From: a virus
DNA length: 44,085 nt
Reading direction: 5' to 3' (one strand)
Virus record (IMG/VR): IMGVR_UViG_3300048546_000406
Location: 1 to 44,085 of that record
This document shows positions 21,815-29,317 of this stretch, piece after piece. A model generated the notes under the pieces. The model was not told the DNA's origin. It made no database searches and saw nothing but the letters and a program-made list of their open reading frames with translations. The translations under genes were made by a program, and so were the position numbers. How positions within the stretch are numbered: the stretch's first letter is position 1; every line of letters begins with the position of its first letter.

Positions 21815-22622
21815 TCGCAGATTTATTGCAGCAATGGATCACAGTGGTGGTTCGACAGGTGGCGTACTAGAACGCTACGGACGTGAGTACACAGAAGACA
21901 ACAAAATGGAACGTGTACACGAAATGCGTATGCGTATGGTTAACTCACCTGACTTCAACGATTCAAACATCTGGGCAGCAATCCTCTACCAGGACACAGT
22001 CACACGTGGTATGGTTAACGTTTTGGATGAAAAAGGTATTGACACGTTCCTAAAGATTGACAGTGGATGTGATGCTGACGGAACACTCAAACAGTTTCCA
22101 GTAAAGCAGATGTTGGAGTTTGCTACAAACGGTATTGGTCCTAAGATTTATGGTACAAAGATGCGCAGTATTGTACACGGTGAGGGAATGGTACATCCTG
22201 TACTCAAGCAACAGTTTACACTAGCTCGTACTATTTTTGATTACGGACTTGTACCTATTATTGAACCAGAAGTACCTATCAATCATCCAATCAAAGAACA
22301 AGTTGAAGATACTCTTATGTATCAATTATATGAATTTTTGGACGAGTTTCCAGGCAAGTGCATCCTCAAACTAACACCACCCGAAGTACCCAACTTGTAT
22401 CATAATCTTACAGTGTTTGATAATGTTGAAAAGGTTGTATTTCTAAGTGGTGGATATAGTACAGCAGAAGCGTGTCAAAGGTTATCAATAAACAAAGGTA
22501 TTACAGCAAGTTTTTCAAGAGCATTATCCGAAGGCTTATATTATGATTTGACAGACGAAGCATTTAATGCTAAAATAAGTACGAATATTAAAATGATTAC
22601 AGGAGCCAGCATTGCCACATAG
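21807..22622 (+). CDS. Fructose-bisphosphate aldolase, class I
   Basis: 271 residues from the ATG at 21807 (CAGGAGAG upstream). RFIAAMDHSGGSTGGVLERYG (5-25) matches the family's N-terminal FIAALDQSGGSTPKAL.YG signature, LKIDSGC (78-84) matches LKVDKG, and CILKLTPPEV holds the probable Schiff-base Lys. It would cleave or form fructose 1,6-bisphosphate in glycolysis/gluconeogenesis, and can feed the pentose phosphate pathway and thus ribose for nucleotides. About 25 residues shorter than common bacterial relatives. Located with HAD and phosphoribosyltransferase genes. Confidence 0.85.
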   Translation: MSDRRFIAAMDHSGGSTGGVLERYGREYTEDNKMERVHEMRMRMVNSPDFNDSNIWAAILYQDTVTRGMVNVLDEKGIDTFLKIDSGCDADGTLKQFPVKQMLEFATNGIGPKIYGTKMRSIVHGEGMVHPVLKQQFTLARTIFDYGLVPIIEPEVPINHPIKEQVEDTLMYQLYEFLDEFPGKCILKLTPPEVPNLYHNLTVFDNVEKVVFLSGGYSTAEACQRLSINKGITASFSRALSEGLYYDLTDEAFNAKISTNIKMITGASIAT

Positions 22623-23037
22623 AACAAATGCAAGACTATTTGAAGCAGGAGACTTTATATCACACGCAGGTTTGCCATTGAGTTGGAAACTAGAATGTGA
22701 TGCAATACATCCAGATGAATGGCGAGCCATAGCAAGAATGGTTATGGAATACCAAGATAGACCTTTTTACAAAGCAGTAGGTATACCAAGAGGTGGATTA
22801 CCATTTGCAGAAGCAATGCAAGAATATGCAAGTGGCGATCCTAATGATCAGATTATGATCTGTGATGATGTGTTTACCACAGGCACAAGTATGAAAGAGT
22901 TTATAGCGCAAGAATATCCAGACTGGTCTGCTGCTCAAGGATTTCGTTGGGTAGTATTTGCTAGACAACCTTGTAAAGAGCATCCTCATCACGTTAGAGC
23001 ATTATTTACAATGCCAAAGAAATCAGACAGAAAATGA
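22612..23037 (+). CDS. Type I phosphoribosyltransferase
   Basis: 141 residues, starting at TTG (22612) with AGGAG seven bases upstream; no in-frame ATG is better placed. MICDDVFTTGTSM (81-93) is the PRPP-binding signature of type I phosphoribosyltransferases (two acidic residues, then TTGTS). The hood domain (VGIPRGGLPFAEAM) matches the pyrophosphate loop. It is a nucleobase/nucleotide salvage enzyme of the orotate/xanthine-guanine type; the exact base is unclear. Its start overlaps the aldolase stop. Confidence 0.8.
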   Translation: MPHRTNARLFEAGDFISHAGLPLSWKLECDAIHPDEWRAIARMVMEYQDRPFYKAVGIPRGGLPFAEAMQEYASGDPNDQIMICDDVFTTGTSMKEFIAQEYPDWSAAQGFRWVVFARQPCKEHPHHVRALFTMPKKSDRK

Positions 23038-23945
23038 TGCAAGTAGAAAGTTTAAACGGTGTAGCTACACAAATTAATAATGTTGACATTACAAATTTAA
23101 GTGATAGTGATGCTGATAAAATAAAAAATATCTTACGCAAAGACTTAATAGTTGTATTAAAGCATCAAGAAAGATTACCATATTGGTTTGTTAATTTTGT
23201 GGAACGTATAGGCACAGTTGCTAACTACAGACAAATGATTTATACAAAAGAAGGGGAGTTTTATATTGGTAAGACTCCTCCTAACACTGACAAATGGGAT
23301 AAAGACAAAGAACTATATCCTATACAAAGAACGACAGGTAAAAAAAATAAAAAAGGTATTACAACTGGTATATTCAGCAGTGGTATTTTAGATTGGCACG
23401 CCAACTTAAACGGATTGGATCGTGCTGATGGTGTAGCACTACAAGGTTACGAAGGTTGTGAAAATACTAGCACAAGTTATTTGAATACAAATCTAGCATA
23501 CAATGATTTAGATGATGACTTTAAAAAAGAATTAGAAGGTGTGCATTGTGAATATAGCTATACACCAGAGGTTTGGGCAAAAGGACTAAACGAAACACAG
23601 TACAAAATGATGAAAAAGGACGGCGAAGATGGTCCTTATAAAATGTGGTTGCTCCAACAAAACATCGCAGGTGTCAAAGGCATTTACTTTTACACTAACA
23701 ATAAATGTAAAATAATTACACAAGACGAAACACTGTTTCAACGTTTATATGATCATATGTTCCAAGACAAATACATTTATCAGCATTGGTACGAACCAGG
23801 AGATATTGTGTTAATGGATCAATTATTAACTTTACATAAGCGTGATCAAAACGATCCAGAAATACTTGCTGAACGTGTGTTACATAGAATTACATTTAGA
23901 ATTAGTAATTACAATAATTTTATACAGGAAAAAAATACTATATAG
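23034..23945 (+). CDS. TauD/TfdA-family dioxygenase-like protein with altered metal motif
   Basis: 303 residues. The N-terminal part resembles taurine/gamma-butyrobetaine dioxygenases. At the place of the usual WHxD the chain reads WHANLN (His122, Asn124), so the metal-binding Asp is replaced by Asn. GDIVLMDQLLTLHKRD supplies the second His (His268), and VLHRITFRI (282-290) the 2-oxoglutarate-binding Arg. If the Asn does not bind iron, the enzyme may have altered chemistry or be a binding protein. The substrate is unknown. Starts within the phosphoribosyltransferase stop (ATGATG). Confidence 0.72.
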   Translation: MMQVESLNGVATQINNVDITNLSDSDADKIKNILRKDLIVVLKHQERLPYWFVNFVERIGTVANYRQMIYTKEGEFYIGKTPPNTDKWDKDKELYPIQRTTGKKNKKGITTGIFSSGILDWHANLNGLDRADGVALQGYEGCENTSTSYLNTNLAYNDLDDDFKKELEGVHCEYSYTPEVWAKGLNETQYKMMKKDGEDGPYKMWLLQQNIAGVKGIYFYTNNKCKIITQDETLFQRLYDHMFQDKYIYQHWYEPGDIVLMDQLLTLHKRDQNDPEILAERVLHRITFRISNYNNFIQEKNTI

Positions 23946-23965
23946 TGCTACACTTTTACACACCC

Positions 23966-24006
23966 TAGCAGGGTTGACTTTATGGTCAAACCCTGCTATA
24001 TATAGT
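23966..24006 (+). promoter_or_regulatory. Promoter on a long imperfect palindrome
   Basis: TAGCAGGGTTGAC (23966-23978) and GGTCAAACCCTGCTA (23984-23998) form a 13-bp stem with one bulged A and a 5-base loop. Within it lies TTGACT (23974-23979), followed after 17 bases by TATATA (23997-24002). No T-run follows the stem, so an operator or processing hairpin fits better than a terminator. It serves the membrane-protein operon beginning at 24028. Confidence 0.65.
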
Positions 24007-24027
24007 ACATACACACAGGAGACTTAA

Positions 24028-24390
24028 ATGAATAAACCAAGTAAACCCATTGGTTGGGCAACAACTATTTCATCACTAATTACTATGCCACGCGAGATGT
24101 GGGACAGCGTTATGACAGTAGAAAAGTCACCACTACGCAACTTAGACCCTATGGTAGGTCATATGATCTTTCAATGTCTATTCTTTATTTGGAGTGGTAT
24201 CTTTGCTGTAATGGTAGGAAGTTATTTGGCTTTTGGTATTAGTGCAGCCTTCCACATATTGCTCATCAGCGGTATCACAATCACAGTTGTGACATTCCGT
24301 CAAGCAGAAAACAATCCAGCGTCACTAAACAACATTATGAAGTCTGGTCGTAAGTACAACGGCCGTGCAGCGGGAGGCGAACACGAATGA
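24028..24390 (+). CDS. Two-span membrane protein heading the envelope block
   Basis: 120 residues: an amphipathic N-terminal region, two membrane helices at about 48-68 and 71-90 (FQCLFFIWSGIFAVMVGSYL, FHILLISGITITVVTF), then a soluble tail. No family recognised. GGAGACTTAA precedes the start. It is the first gene of a run of overlapping small membrane genes leading to the pseudoazurin gene. Confidence 0.72.
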   Translation: MNKPSKPIGWATTISSLITMPREMWDSVMTVEKSPLRNLDPMVGHMIFQCLFFIWSGIFAVMVGSYLAFGISAAFHILLISGITITVVTFRQAENNPASLNNIMKSGRKYNGRAAGGEHE

Positions 24391-24560
24391 GTGAACAAAC
24401 ACAATATTGCACAACCAAAGGATTAGGCTGGGCTTTCTTAGTTATATTCTTTGTTATTGCTGTTTTACCCGTATTAATGCTTATGATGATGGTTGGATTA
24501 GAAGATTACGGCCGTTATTGTAATTTAAATATTTTACCTTGCTTTGGACTGAACAAATGA
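24387..24560 (+). CDS. 57-residue single-pass membrane protein
   Basis: MSEQTQYCTTKG, then one long hydrophobic span (residues 13-36) and a short Cys-containing tail (YCNLNILPCFGLNK). Three cysteines in total. Both ends overlap neighbouring genes by ATGA, which supports it as a genuine coupled gene. Function unknown. Confidence 0.65.
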   Translation: MSEQTQYCTTKGLGWAFLVIFFVIAVLPVLMLMMMVGLEDYGRYCNLNILPCFGLNK

Positions 24561-24742
24561 ATTATACCATTTTAAATAGACAATCTGGAGAAACATTCTC
24601 TATGAAGTTTACAAGTAAAACTCACCTAGCTGAGTGGCTTGCAGAAACAGGTTGGGACTGTTTGGGTATAACCGAACATTATCTGCCAACACGTCACGAA
24701 CGTATGAAAAACAAAGAGGAGTTTGCTGGATGGGGGAGCTAG
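24557..24742 (+). CDS. Small soluble protein
   Basis: 61 residues from the ATG at 24557 (ATGA overlap with the preceding stop). Mixed alpha/beta with an LAEWLAETGWDC segment. No signal or membrane span. Within a run of coupled small genes. Function unknown. Confidence 0.6.
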   Translation: MNYTILNRQSGETFSMKFTSKTHLAEWLAETGWDCLGITEHYLPTRHERMKNKEEFAGWGS

Positions 24743-24960
24743 ATCCGCGACCAGTTGCTCAAGCTACATCGGAGCAAACTTTTGGCGAGTTTATGAAATG
24801 GACCAAATGGACAGTGTATGGAGCACTTGCTTTTTTCCTAGCAGTAACCAGTTGTAACTTTGGTGTAGAAACAGGCGAAGCTAAAACAGGTTCGCAATAT
24901 GATGGGAGTGTATATGCTCCTACTAACTTAAATGGGTGTAAAAATTTCAAATGTCCTTAA
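24730..24960 (+). CDS. Membrane-anchored or lipoprotein-like small protein
   Basis: 76 residues from the ATG at 24730. Residues 25-42 form a hydrophobic span (WTVYGALAFFLAVTSC), ending in a lipobox-like VTSC motif. The remaining C-terminal part contains two more cysteines (NGCKNFKCP). It may be a lipoprotein with a long N-region or a signal-anchored protein. Overlaps the neighbouring genes on both sides. Confidence 0.55.
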   Translation: MGELDPRPVAQATSEQTFGEFMKWTKWTVYGALAFFLAVTSCNFGVETGEAKTGSQYDGSVYAPTNLNGCKNFKCP

Positions 24961-25364
24961 AAACTATTACAAGTAAAATACCAGAATTTTGTATGACACA
25001 TTGGCTCATACGTATACCAATCATTGTTGTTTTCTTACAGCAAGGATTAGACAAATGGCCTATTGATGTTGATACAGCAGAATCCTTTGGACTAACATTG
25101 TTGGTTTGGACTTTTGTTGTACTTGGTGAAATAGGTGGAGCAATAGGTATATTAATCGGCGGATTGCTAGGTTATGTGAAAAAGACCAAAGAAATTGGTG
25201 ATTTAATTACACGCTTCAGCGGTATTACCATTGCAAGTATTATGACAGGAGTTATTTGGATAGGAGAACCAGCAAGTTTTTGGGACGTTTTACTGTATGA
25301 TAACTTACACGTATTGTTATGGGTAGGTGGTATGTACTTTGCCCTAAGAGGTAATAGAACTTGA
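24951..25364 (+). CDS. DoxX-like four-helix membrane protein
   Basis: 137 residues with four hydrophobic spans (about 17-31, 47-69, 88-106, 115-132). The first ends LQQGLDKWP, similar to the GxxK/W element after helix 1 of DoxX/SURF4-type proteins, and helix 2 carries GEIGGAIGILIGG. DoxX relatives occur in quinone, redox or thiosulfate-linked membrane complexes, which would fit with the pseudoazurin gene downstream. The family call rests on topology and short motifs, so it is tentative. Confidence 0.5.
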   Translation: MSLKTITSKIPEFCMTHWLIRIPIIVVFLQQGLDKWPIDVDTAESFGLTLLVWTFVVLGEIGGAIGILIGGLLGYVKKTKEIGDLITRFSGITIASIMTGVIWIGEPASFWDVLLYDNLHVLLWVGGMYFALRGNRT

Positions 25365-25570
25365 GCGGACAAAGACGCTTTTTAAAAATGTGGGCAAGGA
25401 CAGTAGGAATGCCAATAGGCCTTGATGACGATGACAAGCCAGAGTTCTTACCCATAACACAAACAGATGTAAGGCGTGCATTAGCATTTAGAACATTTTG
25501 GATTGTCTTACACATATTAACTTGTTGCTTTATTATAGCAGGCAATGCTAAAACATTAGGAGTTTGGTAA
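25361..25570 (+). CDS. Small membrane protein
   Basis: 69 residues, starting at TTG (25361) that overlaps the preceding stop; a weak GAGG lies upstream. A soluble, Asp-rich N-terminal half (LDDDDKPEFLPITQT) precedes one membrane span (FRTFWIVLHILTCCFIIAG). Function unknown; positional member of the envelope block. Confidence 0.55.
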   Translation: MSGQRRFLKMWARTVGMPIGLDDDDKPEFLPITQTDVRRALAFRTFWIVLHILTCCFIIAGNAKTLGVW

Positions 25571-25698
25571 TGATTGAAATTATAGGATATTTTTCAGATA
25601 GTACTGTTAGACGTGTATTTAATTGTGTTTTGGATGCAATTGAGTACAGAGATGAATTAGACGCACAATATGTAAAGGTTGAATGGAACAGTTTATGA
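25570..25698 (+). CDS. 42-residue soluble mini protein
   Basis: MIEIIGYFSDSTVRRVFNCV, followed by LDAIEYRDELDAQYVKVEWN and SL. Shares one base with the preceding stop (TAATG) and overlaps the following start by ATGA. The tight coupling supports translation. No domain recognised. Confidence 0.5.
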   Translation: MIEIIGYFSDSTVRRVFNCVLDAIEYRDELDAQYVKVEWNSL

Positions 25699-25919
25699 AA
25701 TTTTTAATTATCGTTACAATGGCATTAGCAGACCCTTTTATAATTCCAATACTAGAATTTAATTCCAAAGAAGAATGTGTGGAGTATGTTATGAATCCCG
25801 ATAACAGTGATAGACTGGCAGTAGAAGTTATAGCAAAAGCAGGCTTCAATGACTCAATAACATCTGTTCTATGCTTACCAGAAAATCAAAACGTGGTAGA
25901 GGTACCCGATGAAGCCTAA
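25695..25919 (+). CDS. Small exported protein with two cysteines
   Basis: 74 residues from the ATG at 25695 (ATGA overlap; an in-frame ATG at 25683 is also possible). A hydrophobic N-terminus (MKFLIIVTMALADPFIIPIL) resembles a signal sequence or short anchor, followed by an acidic domain with Cys in KEECVEY and SVLCLPE. Probably periplasmic. Function unknown. Confidence 0.55.
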   Translation: MKFLIIVTMALADPFIIPILEFNSKEECVEYVMNPDNSDRLAVEVIAKAGFNDSITSVLCLPENQNVVEVPDEA

Positions 25920-26127
25920 TATTAAATTTACTCTTTCAGTAAGAGATATTGAAATTATAGAGCAAGCACTTAGAGCCAAGGCAGGACGCAGGGGAATGGC
26001 AATTGCTAACGGCGAAACAAGTGATATGCTCAAAAAAGAAATGCACGAGATACAAGAATTACTCGGCAGACTACACGACCAAAAAATTTGGTACAAACCA
26101 AAAAATAAATTTGTACCGGGCGGATAA
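25909..26127 (+). CDS. Small helical protein
   Basis: 72 residues, helical (RDIEIIEQALRAKAGRRGM, KKEMHEIQELLGRLHDQ), soluble, with a basic tail. It overlaps the previous gene's end. May be a DNA-binding or regulatory mini protein; no motif identifies it. Confidence 0.6.
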   Translation: MKPNIKFTLSVRDIEIIEQALRAKAGRRGMAIANGETSDMLKKEMHEIQELLGRLHDQKIWYKPKNKFVPGG

Positions 26128-26148
26128 TTATATAGAAAAGGAAAAAAT

Positions 26149-26577
26149 ATGATTAAACTATTGACTACACTAGGATTGCTTGCAGTTATGGCGACACCAG
26201 CACTAGCCGCAGACACAACAATTGAAATGTTAAACAAACGTGACGACGGAGCTAAAATGGTTTACTCCGAAGACATTGCTCGTATCGATGTAGGCGATAC
26301 AATTACTTGGGTACCAACTTCAAAAGGTCACAATGTAGAATTTATTGCAGGTCCAGATGGCTGGGATGCACCTAAGAAATCAAAGAATGGTAAAGAAGTT
26401 GCTATTACATTTGATGCTCCAGGCATTTACCTATACCAATGTACCCCACACAAATCAATGGGAATGATTGCAATGGTAGTCGTTGGTGACGATACATCTA
26501 ATTTAGATGCAATCACTGATATGAAAATGCGTGGCAAGTCTAAAAAGAAAATGAAAGCATTACTGGCTGATCTATAG
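26149..26577 (+). CDS. Pseudoazurin (blue copper protein)
   Basis: 142 residues. A signal peptide (MIKLLTTLGLLAVMATPALA, cleaved after residue 20 or 21) is followed by a cupredoxin domain. The type 1 copper ligands are present in order: His61 (KGHNVEF), Cys98 (YQCTP), His101 (CTPHKS) and Met106 (MGM). Pseudoazurin carries single electrons in the periplasm, for example to copper nitrite reductase, nitrous oxide reductase or a terminal oxidase. The C-terminal Lys-rich helix (DMKMRGKSKKKMKALL) matches family members. It ends the membrane-gene run and precedes a terminator. No reductase partner is in the window, so it presumably serves a host chain. Confidence 0.93.
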   Translation: MIKLLTTLGLLAVMATPALAADTTIEMLNKRDDGAKMVYSEDIARIDVGDTITWVPTSKGHNVEFIAGPDGWDAPKKSKNGKEVAITFDAPGIYLYQCTPHKSMGMIAMVVVGDDTSNLDAITDMKMRGKSKKKMKALLADL

Positions 26578-26658
26578 ATGTTGCATAAAAACAACATAAA
26601 TTTCAGATTATAACAAAATGTTGCACTCACAGCAACGCTTGTAATAAATAACACAGCG

Positions 26659-26690
26659 AAAGGGCAAGCGTCGAACTTGCCCTTTGCTTT
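26659..26690 (+). terminator. Rho-independent terminator
   Basis: AAAGGGCAAG (26659-26668) pairs perfectly with CTTGCCCTTT (26676-26685), followed by GCTTT. An additional TAAATA lies at 26644-26649. Confidence 0.85.
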
Positions 26691-26722
26691 ATGAACACAT
26701 AACAAAAAAGAAGGAAATTATT

Positions 26723-27514
26723 ATGCGTAACGTATTTACCACAATAGCAGCAATGTTCGTCGCGGGAGCGGCATTTGCTGAAGCGCCAGCAGTAGTATCG
26801 GGACCGACACTATCAGGCGAAGTTGAGTTAACATTCTCAGAAAATGCAACCACAGACAAATGGGGTGGTGCAATGGCACTTGATTTAGATATCAATGCTA
26901 GTGGATTGGCAACTGTTGATCTAGATTTAAGTGCAGTAGACGGCGGTTCAATTACACTAGACAATTGGACAGTTGGTACAACTGTAAATAGTGTTGGAAT
27001 TGCAATTGGCGACGACAACGGTGTAATGCCAGATGCAGAAGGCAATCACACATTGACAGCGCCAGTTATGACTGAATCTGTTAAAGTTACAGCAGGTGCA
27101 GCAAGTGTAGCACTTGGTTTTACTGATTGGACAACTGATGTAACAGATATCAGTAACGTGCAAGGTGCATACACTGTAGACGCAGGTATTGCAAGTGTTA
27201 CAGGCGCATTAGATTATAACCTGGACAGTGAAAACACAGTAATCGGCGGCGGTGTAAGCGACTTTGCTTTTGGCGGAGCAGTATTAGGCGGCGCTATGTC
27301 ATATGATATGGATGCGAGTAAATTTGCATACGAAGGTACAGCAGGACTTGGTGGTTTAACAGCATACACAAACGGTGATCAAGATGACGCACTACAAAAT
27401 ATCGGTGGTGAATATACTATGTTGCTAGGTGGCGCTGAGCTCGAAGGCGGAGTGAACTATAATATCGATAAAGAAGAATTAACTCCATCAGTATCAGTTG
27501 GATTTTCATTCTAA
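26723..27514 (+). CDS. Outer-membrane porin-like beta-barrel protein
   Basis: 263 residues from the ATG at 26723 (AAGGAAATT upstream). A signal peptide (MRNVFTTIAAMFVAGAAFA) is followed by repeated amphipathic beta strands with Gly/Asp turns and ends VSVGFSF. The terminal Phe and alternating pattern are the C-terminal insertion signal of outer-membrane barrels. The length would fit a barrel of roughly 12 strands. It may alter permeability, act as a receptor mask against other phages, or replace a host porin. It has its own late-type region and is flanked by terminators on both sides. Confidence 0.78.
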   Translation: MRNVFTTIAAMFVAGAAFAEAPAVVSGPTLSGEVELTFSENATTDKWGGAMALDLDINASGLATVDLDLSAVDGGSITLDNWTVGTTVNSVGIAIGDDNGVMPDAEGNHTLTAPVMTESVKVTAGAASVALGFTDWTTDVTDISNVQGAYTVDAGIASVTGALDYNLDSENTVIGGGVSDFAFGGAVLGGAMSYDMDASKFAYEGTAGLGGLTAYTNGDQDDALQNIGGEYTMLLGGAELEGGVNYNIDKEELTPSVSVGFSF

Positions 27515-27536
27515 ACTATAAAATAAACAAAAATTT

Positions 27537-27561
27537 AAAAGAGCCTCCGGGCTCTTTTTTT
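27537..27561 (+). terminator. Rho-independent terminator
   Basis: AAAAGAGCC-tccg-GGCTCTTTT with continuing T residues. Strong. Confidence 0.9.
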
Positions 27562-27564
27562 GTC

Positions 27565-27572
27565 TATAAATA
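27565..27572 (+). promoter_or_regulatory. TATAAATA late promoter box
   Basis: Perfect octamer immediately after the terminator and 56 bases before the radical SAM start (27629). The leader is AT-rich with a weak AAGG site. Confidence 0.65.
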
Positions 27573-27628
27573 GTTGCATATTATTCTATTCTGTAGTATA
27601 ATAATAAAAAATACAAAAAGGTTTATTA

Positions 27629-29317
27629 ATGCGTAAGAACAGAATCATTCTACTCAACGATATATTTGATAATGACATCTCTGGACAAACACAAGACTCT
27701 TTGCAAGATTTAGATGAAGACACGTTTAATAATTTGCATATTGAACAACAAGAAAAATCAAACAAAAAGTATGAAGTCAAAATGATTTCATCTAATAACA
27801 AATATACTTTTTGGAGTAGGTATATGGGTCCTTATGCAGTGGCAAGTGCTGTACATCAAAATTGTCCTGACTGGGAAGTTGTAGTTATTGATTGGTTTAC
27901 AAAAATTGAGCACTTTCACGATTACTTAGAAAATTTTATAAATGAAGACACAGTTTATATTGGATTAAGCACAACATTTTTGTTGAATACATTTAATCCA
28001 AGAGCACAAGATTTTAACCTATGGTTTACAAGACAACGACAAGTAGATGAATGGTTTAGTAAAATTAAGGATATAAATCCTGATATAGAATTTATACTAG
28101 GTGGCGCTATAACCGACTTATGGTATAAAATACATTTTAAAACAAGACCAGAGGCAAAATTTCCGGTAGCTTTCCAAAAACACATTAACTATGTGTTTAA
28201 TGGCTATGCAGAAGATACCATAGTAGAATTTTTAAATGGAAATCTTGATCCAAAAAAGGTACACGAAAAAAATGGTATCTTTTTTATCAACGAAACAAAA
28301 ATGGCATCAACTGGTGCAAAAGTATTACAAAGCAACTATCAACACTCAATGGCTATTAAGAATGGCGAATGGTTACCACTTGAGGTAAGCAAAGGTTGTA
28401 GGTTTGGTTGTAAGTTTTGTTTCTATGACATTAGAGGCACACTTATTAAGGACAAAGATTGTTTGCGTGAAGAACTTATGTACAACTATGAAAACTTTGG
28501 TGTCACAGGATATATGCTCACAGATGATACAGTTAACGACAGTCCAGCAAAAATAGATATGTTACACAGTGTCATAAAAAGTTTGCCGTTTAAAATGGAA
28601 TGGATTAGTTATTGTAGGCCCGATATGTTTAGTAAGTATCCTGAAATGTGGCATAAAATGATTGATATGGGTTGCAAAGGTGTGTTCTTGGGTGTAGAAA
28701 CACTTGATCATACAGCAGGTAAACTTGCAGGTAAAGGATTAGATCCAGAACGTATGAAAGAAATATTAGTTTGGATGCGTGAAGTTGCACAAGACGATGT
28801 TTTTATTCTTGCTAGTATGATTATTGGATTGCCTGGCGAAACAAAAGAAAGTTTGATAAAAACAGCAGAATGGTTCCAAGAGCAAACAGTGCTAGACAAA
28901 ATACAATATGAATTATTCTTTGTAAGTGACGGTAACGATAGTAAGTCTCCTGCATTTACAGGTAAGCCTGATAACCCATACGGAATACATTTAGAATATT
29001 ATCCAAACTACTATTGGAAGCATAACAGTATGGACCTACACGATGCACAAAAAATTGCAATCGAATGGGAAAAAATGTTAGTGGATCATCCTAAGACAGC
29101 ATTTGAAAGACACTTTAGTTACAACACCAATTTCTGGGCGTATCCAAGGCTACGTAGTTTAGGATACAATCATTTAGAGTCAGTGAAAATATTAACAGCT
29201 AAAGTTGTACCACAGGATGTTTATCAAAAAAACAGACAATGGATTGATAATTATCACACTGAACTTAAATTGATAAATCACGTACAATCATTAAAACAGG
29301 AAGAAATGTTAGCGTGA
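27629..29317 (+). CDS. B12-binding-type radical SAM protein
   Basis: 562 residues. The N-terminal 200 residues resemble the Rossmann-like B12-binding domain (SSNNKYTFWSRYMGPYAVAS, EFILGGAITDLW). The radical SAM core follows, with the iron-sulfur motif C257-x3-C261-x2-C264 (SKGCRFGCKFCFYD), then GYMLTDDTVND and GVFLGVETLD as barrel elements. The family includes methyltransferases and other enzymes acting on unactivated carbons. The substrate is unknown. The next gene starts inside its stop codon (GTGA). Confidence 0.82.
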   Translation: MRKNRIILLNDIFDNDISGQTQDSLQDLDEDTFNNLHIEQQEKSNKKYEVKMISSNNKYTFWSRYMGPYAVASAVHQNCPDWEVVVIDWFTKIEHFHDYLENFINEDTVYIGLSTTFLLNTFNPRAQDFNLWFTRQRQVDEWFSKIKDINPDIEFILGGAITDLWYKIHFKTRPEAKFPVAFQKHINYVFNGYAEDTIVEFLNGNLDPKKVHEKNGIFFINETKMASTGAKVLQSNYQHSMAIKNGEWLPLEVSKGCRFGCKFCFYDIRGTLIKDKDCLREELMYNYENFGVTGYMLTDDTVNDSPAKIDMLHSVIKSLPFKMEWISYCRPDMFSKYPEMWHKMIDMGCKGVFLGVETLDHTAGKLAGKGLDPERMKEILVWMREVAQDDVFILASMIIGLPGETKESLIKTAEWFQEQTVLDKIQYELFFVSDGNDSKSPAFTGKPDNPYGIHLEYYPNYYWKHNSMDLHDAQKIAIEWEKMLVDHPKTAFERHFSYNTNFWAYPRLRSLGYNHLESVKILTAKVVPQDVYQKNRQWIDNYHTELKLINHVQSLKQEEMLA

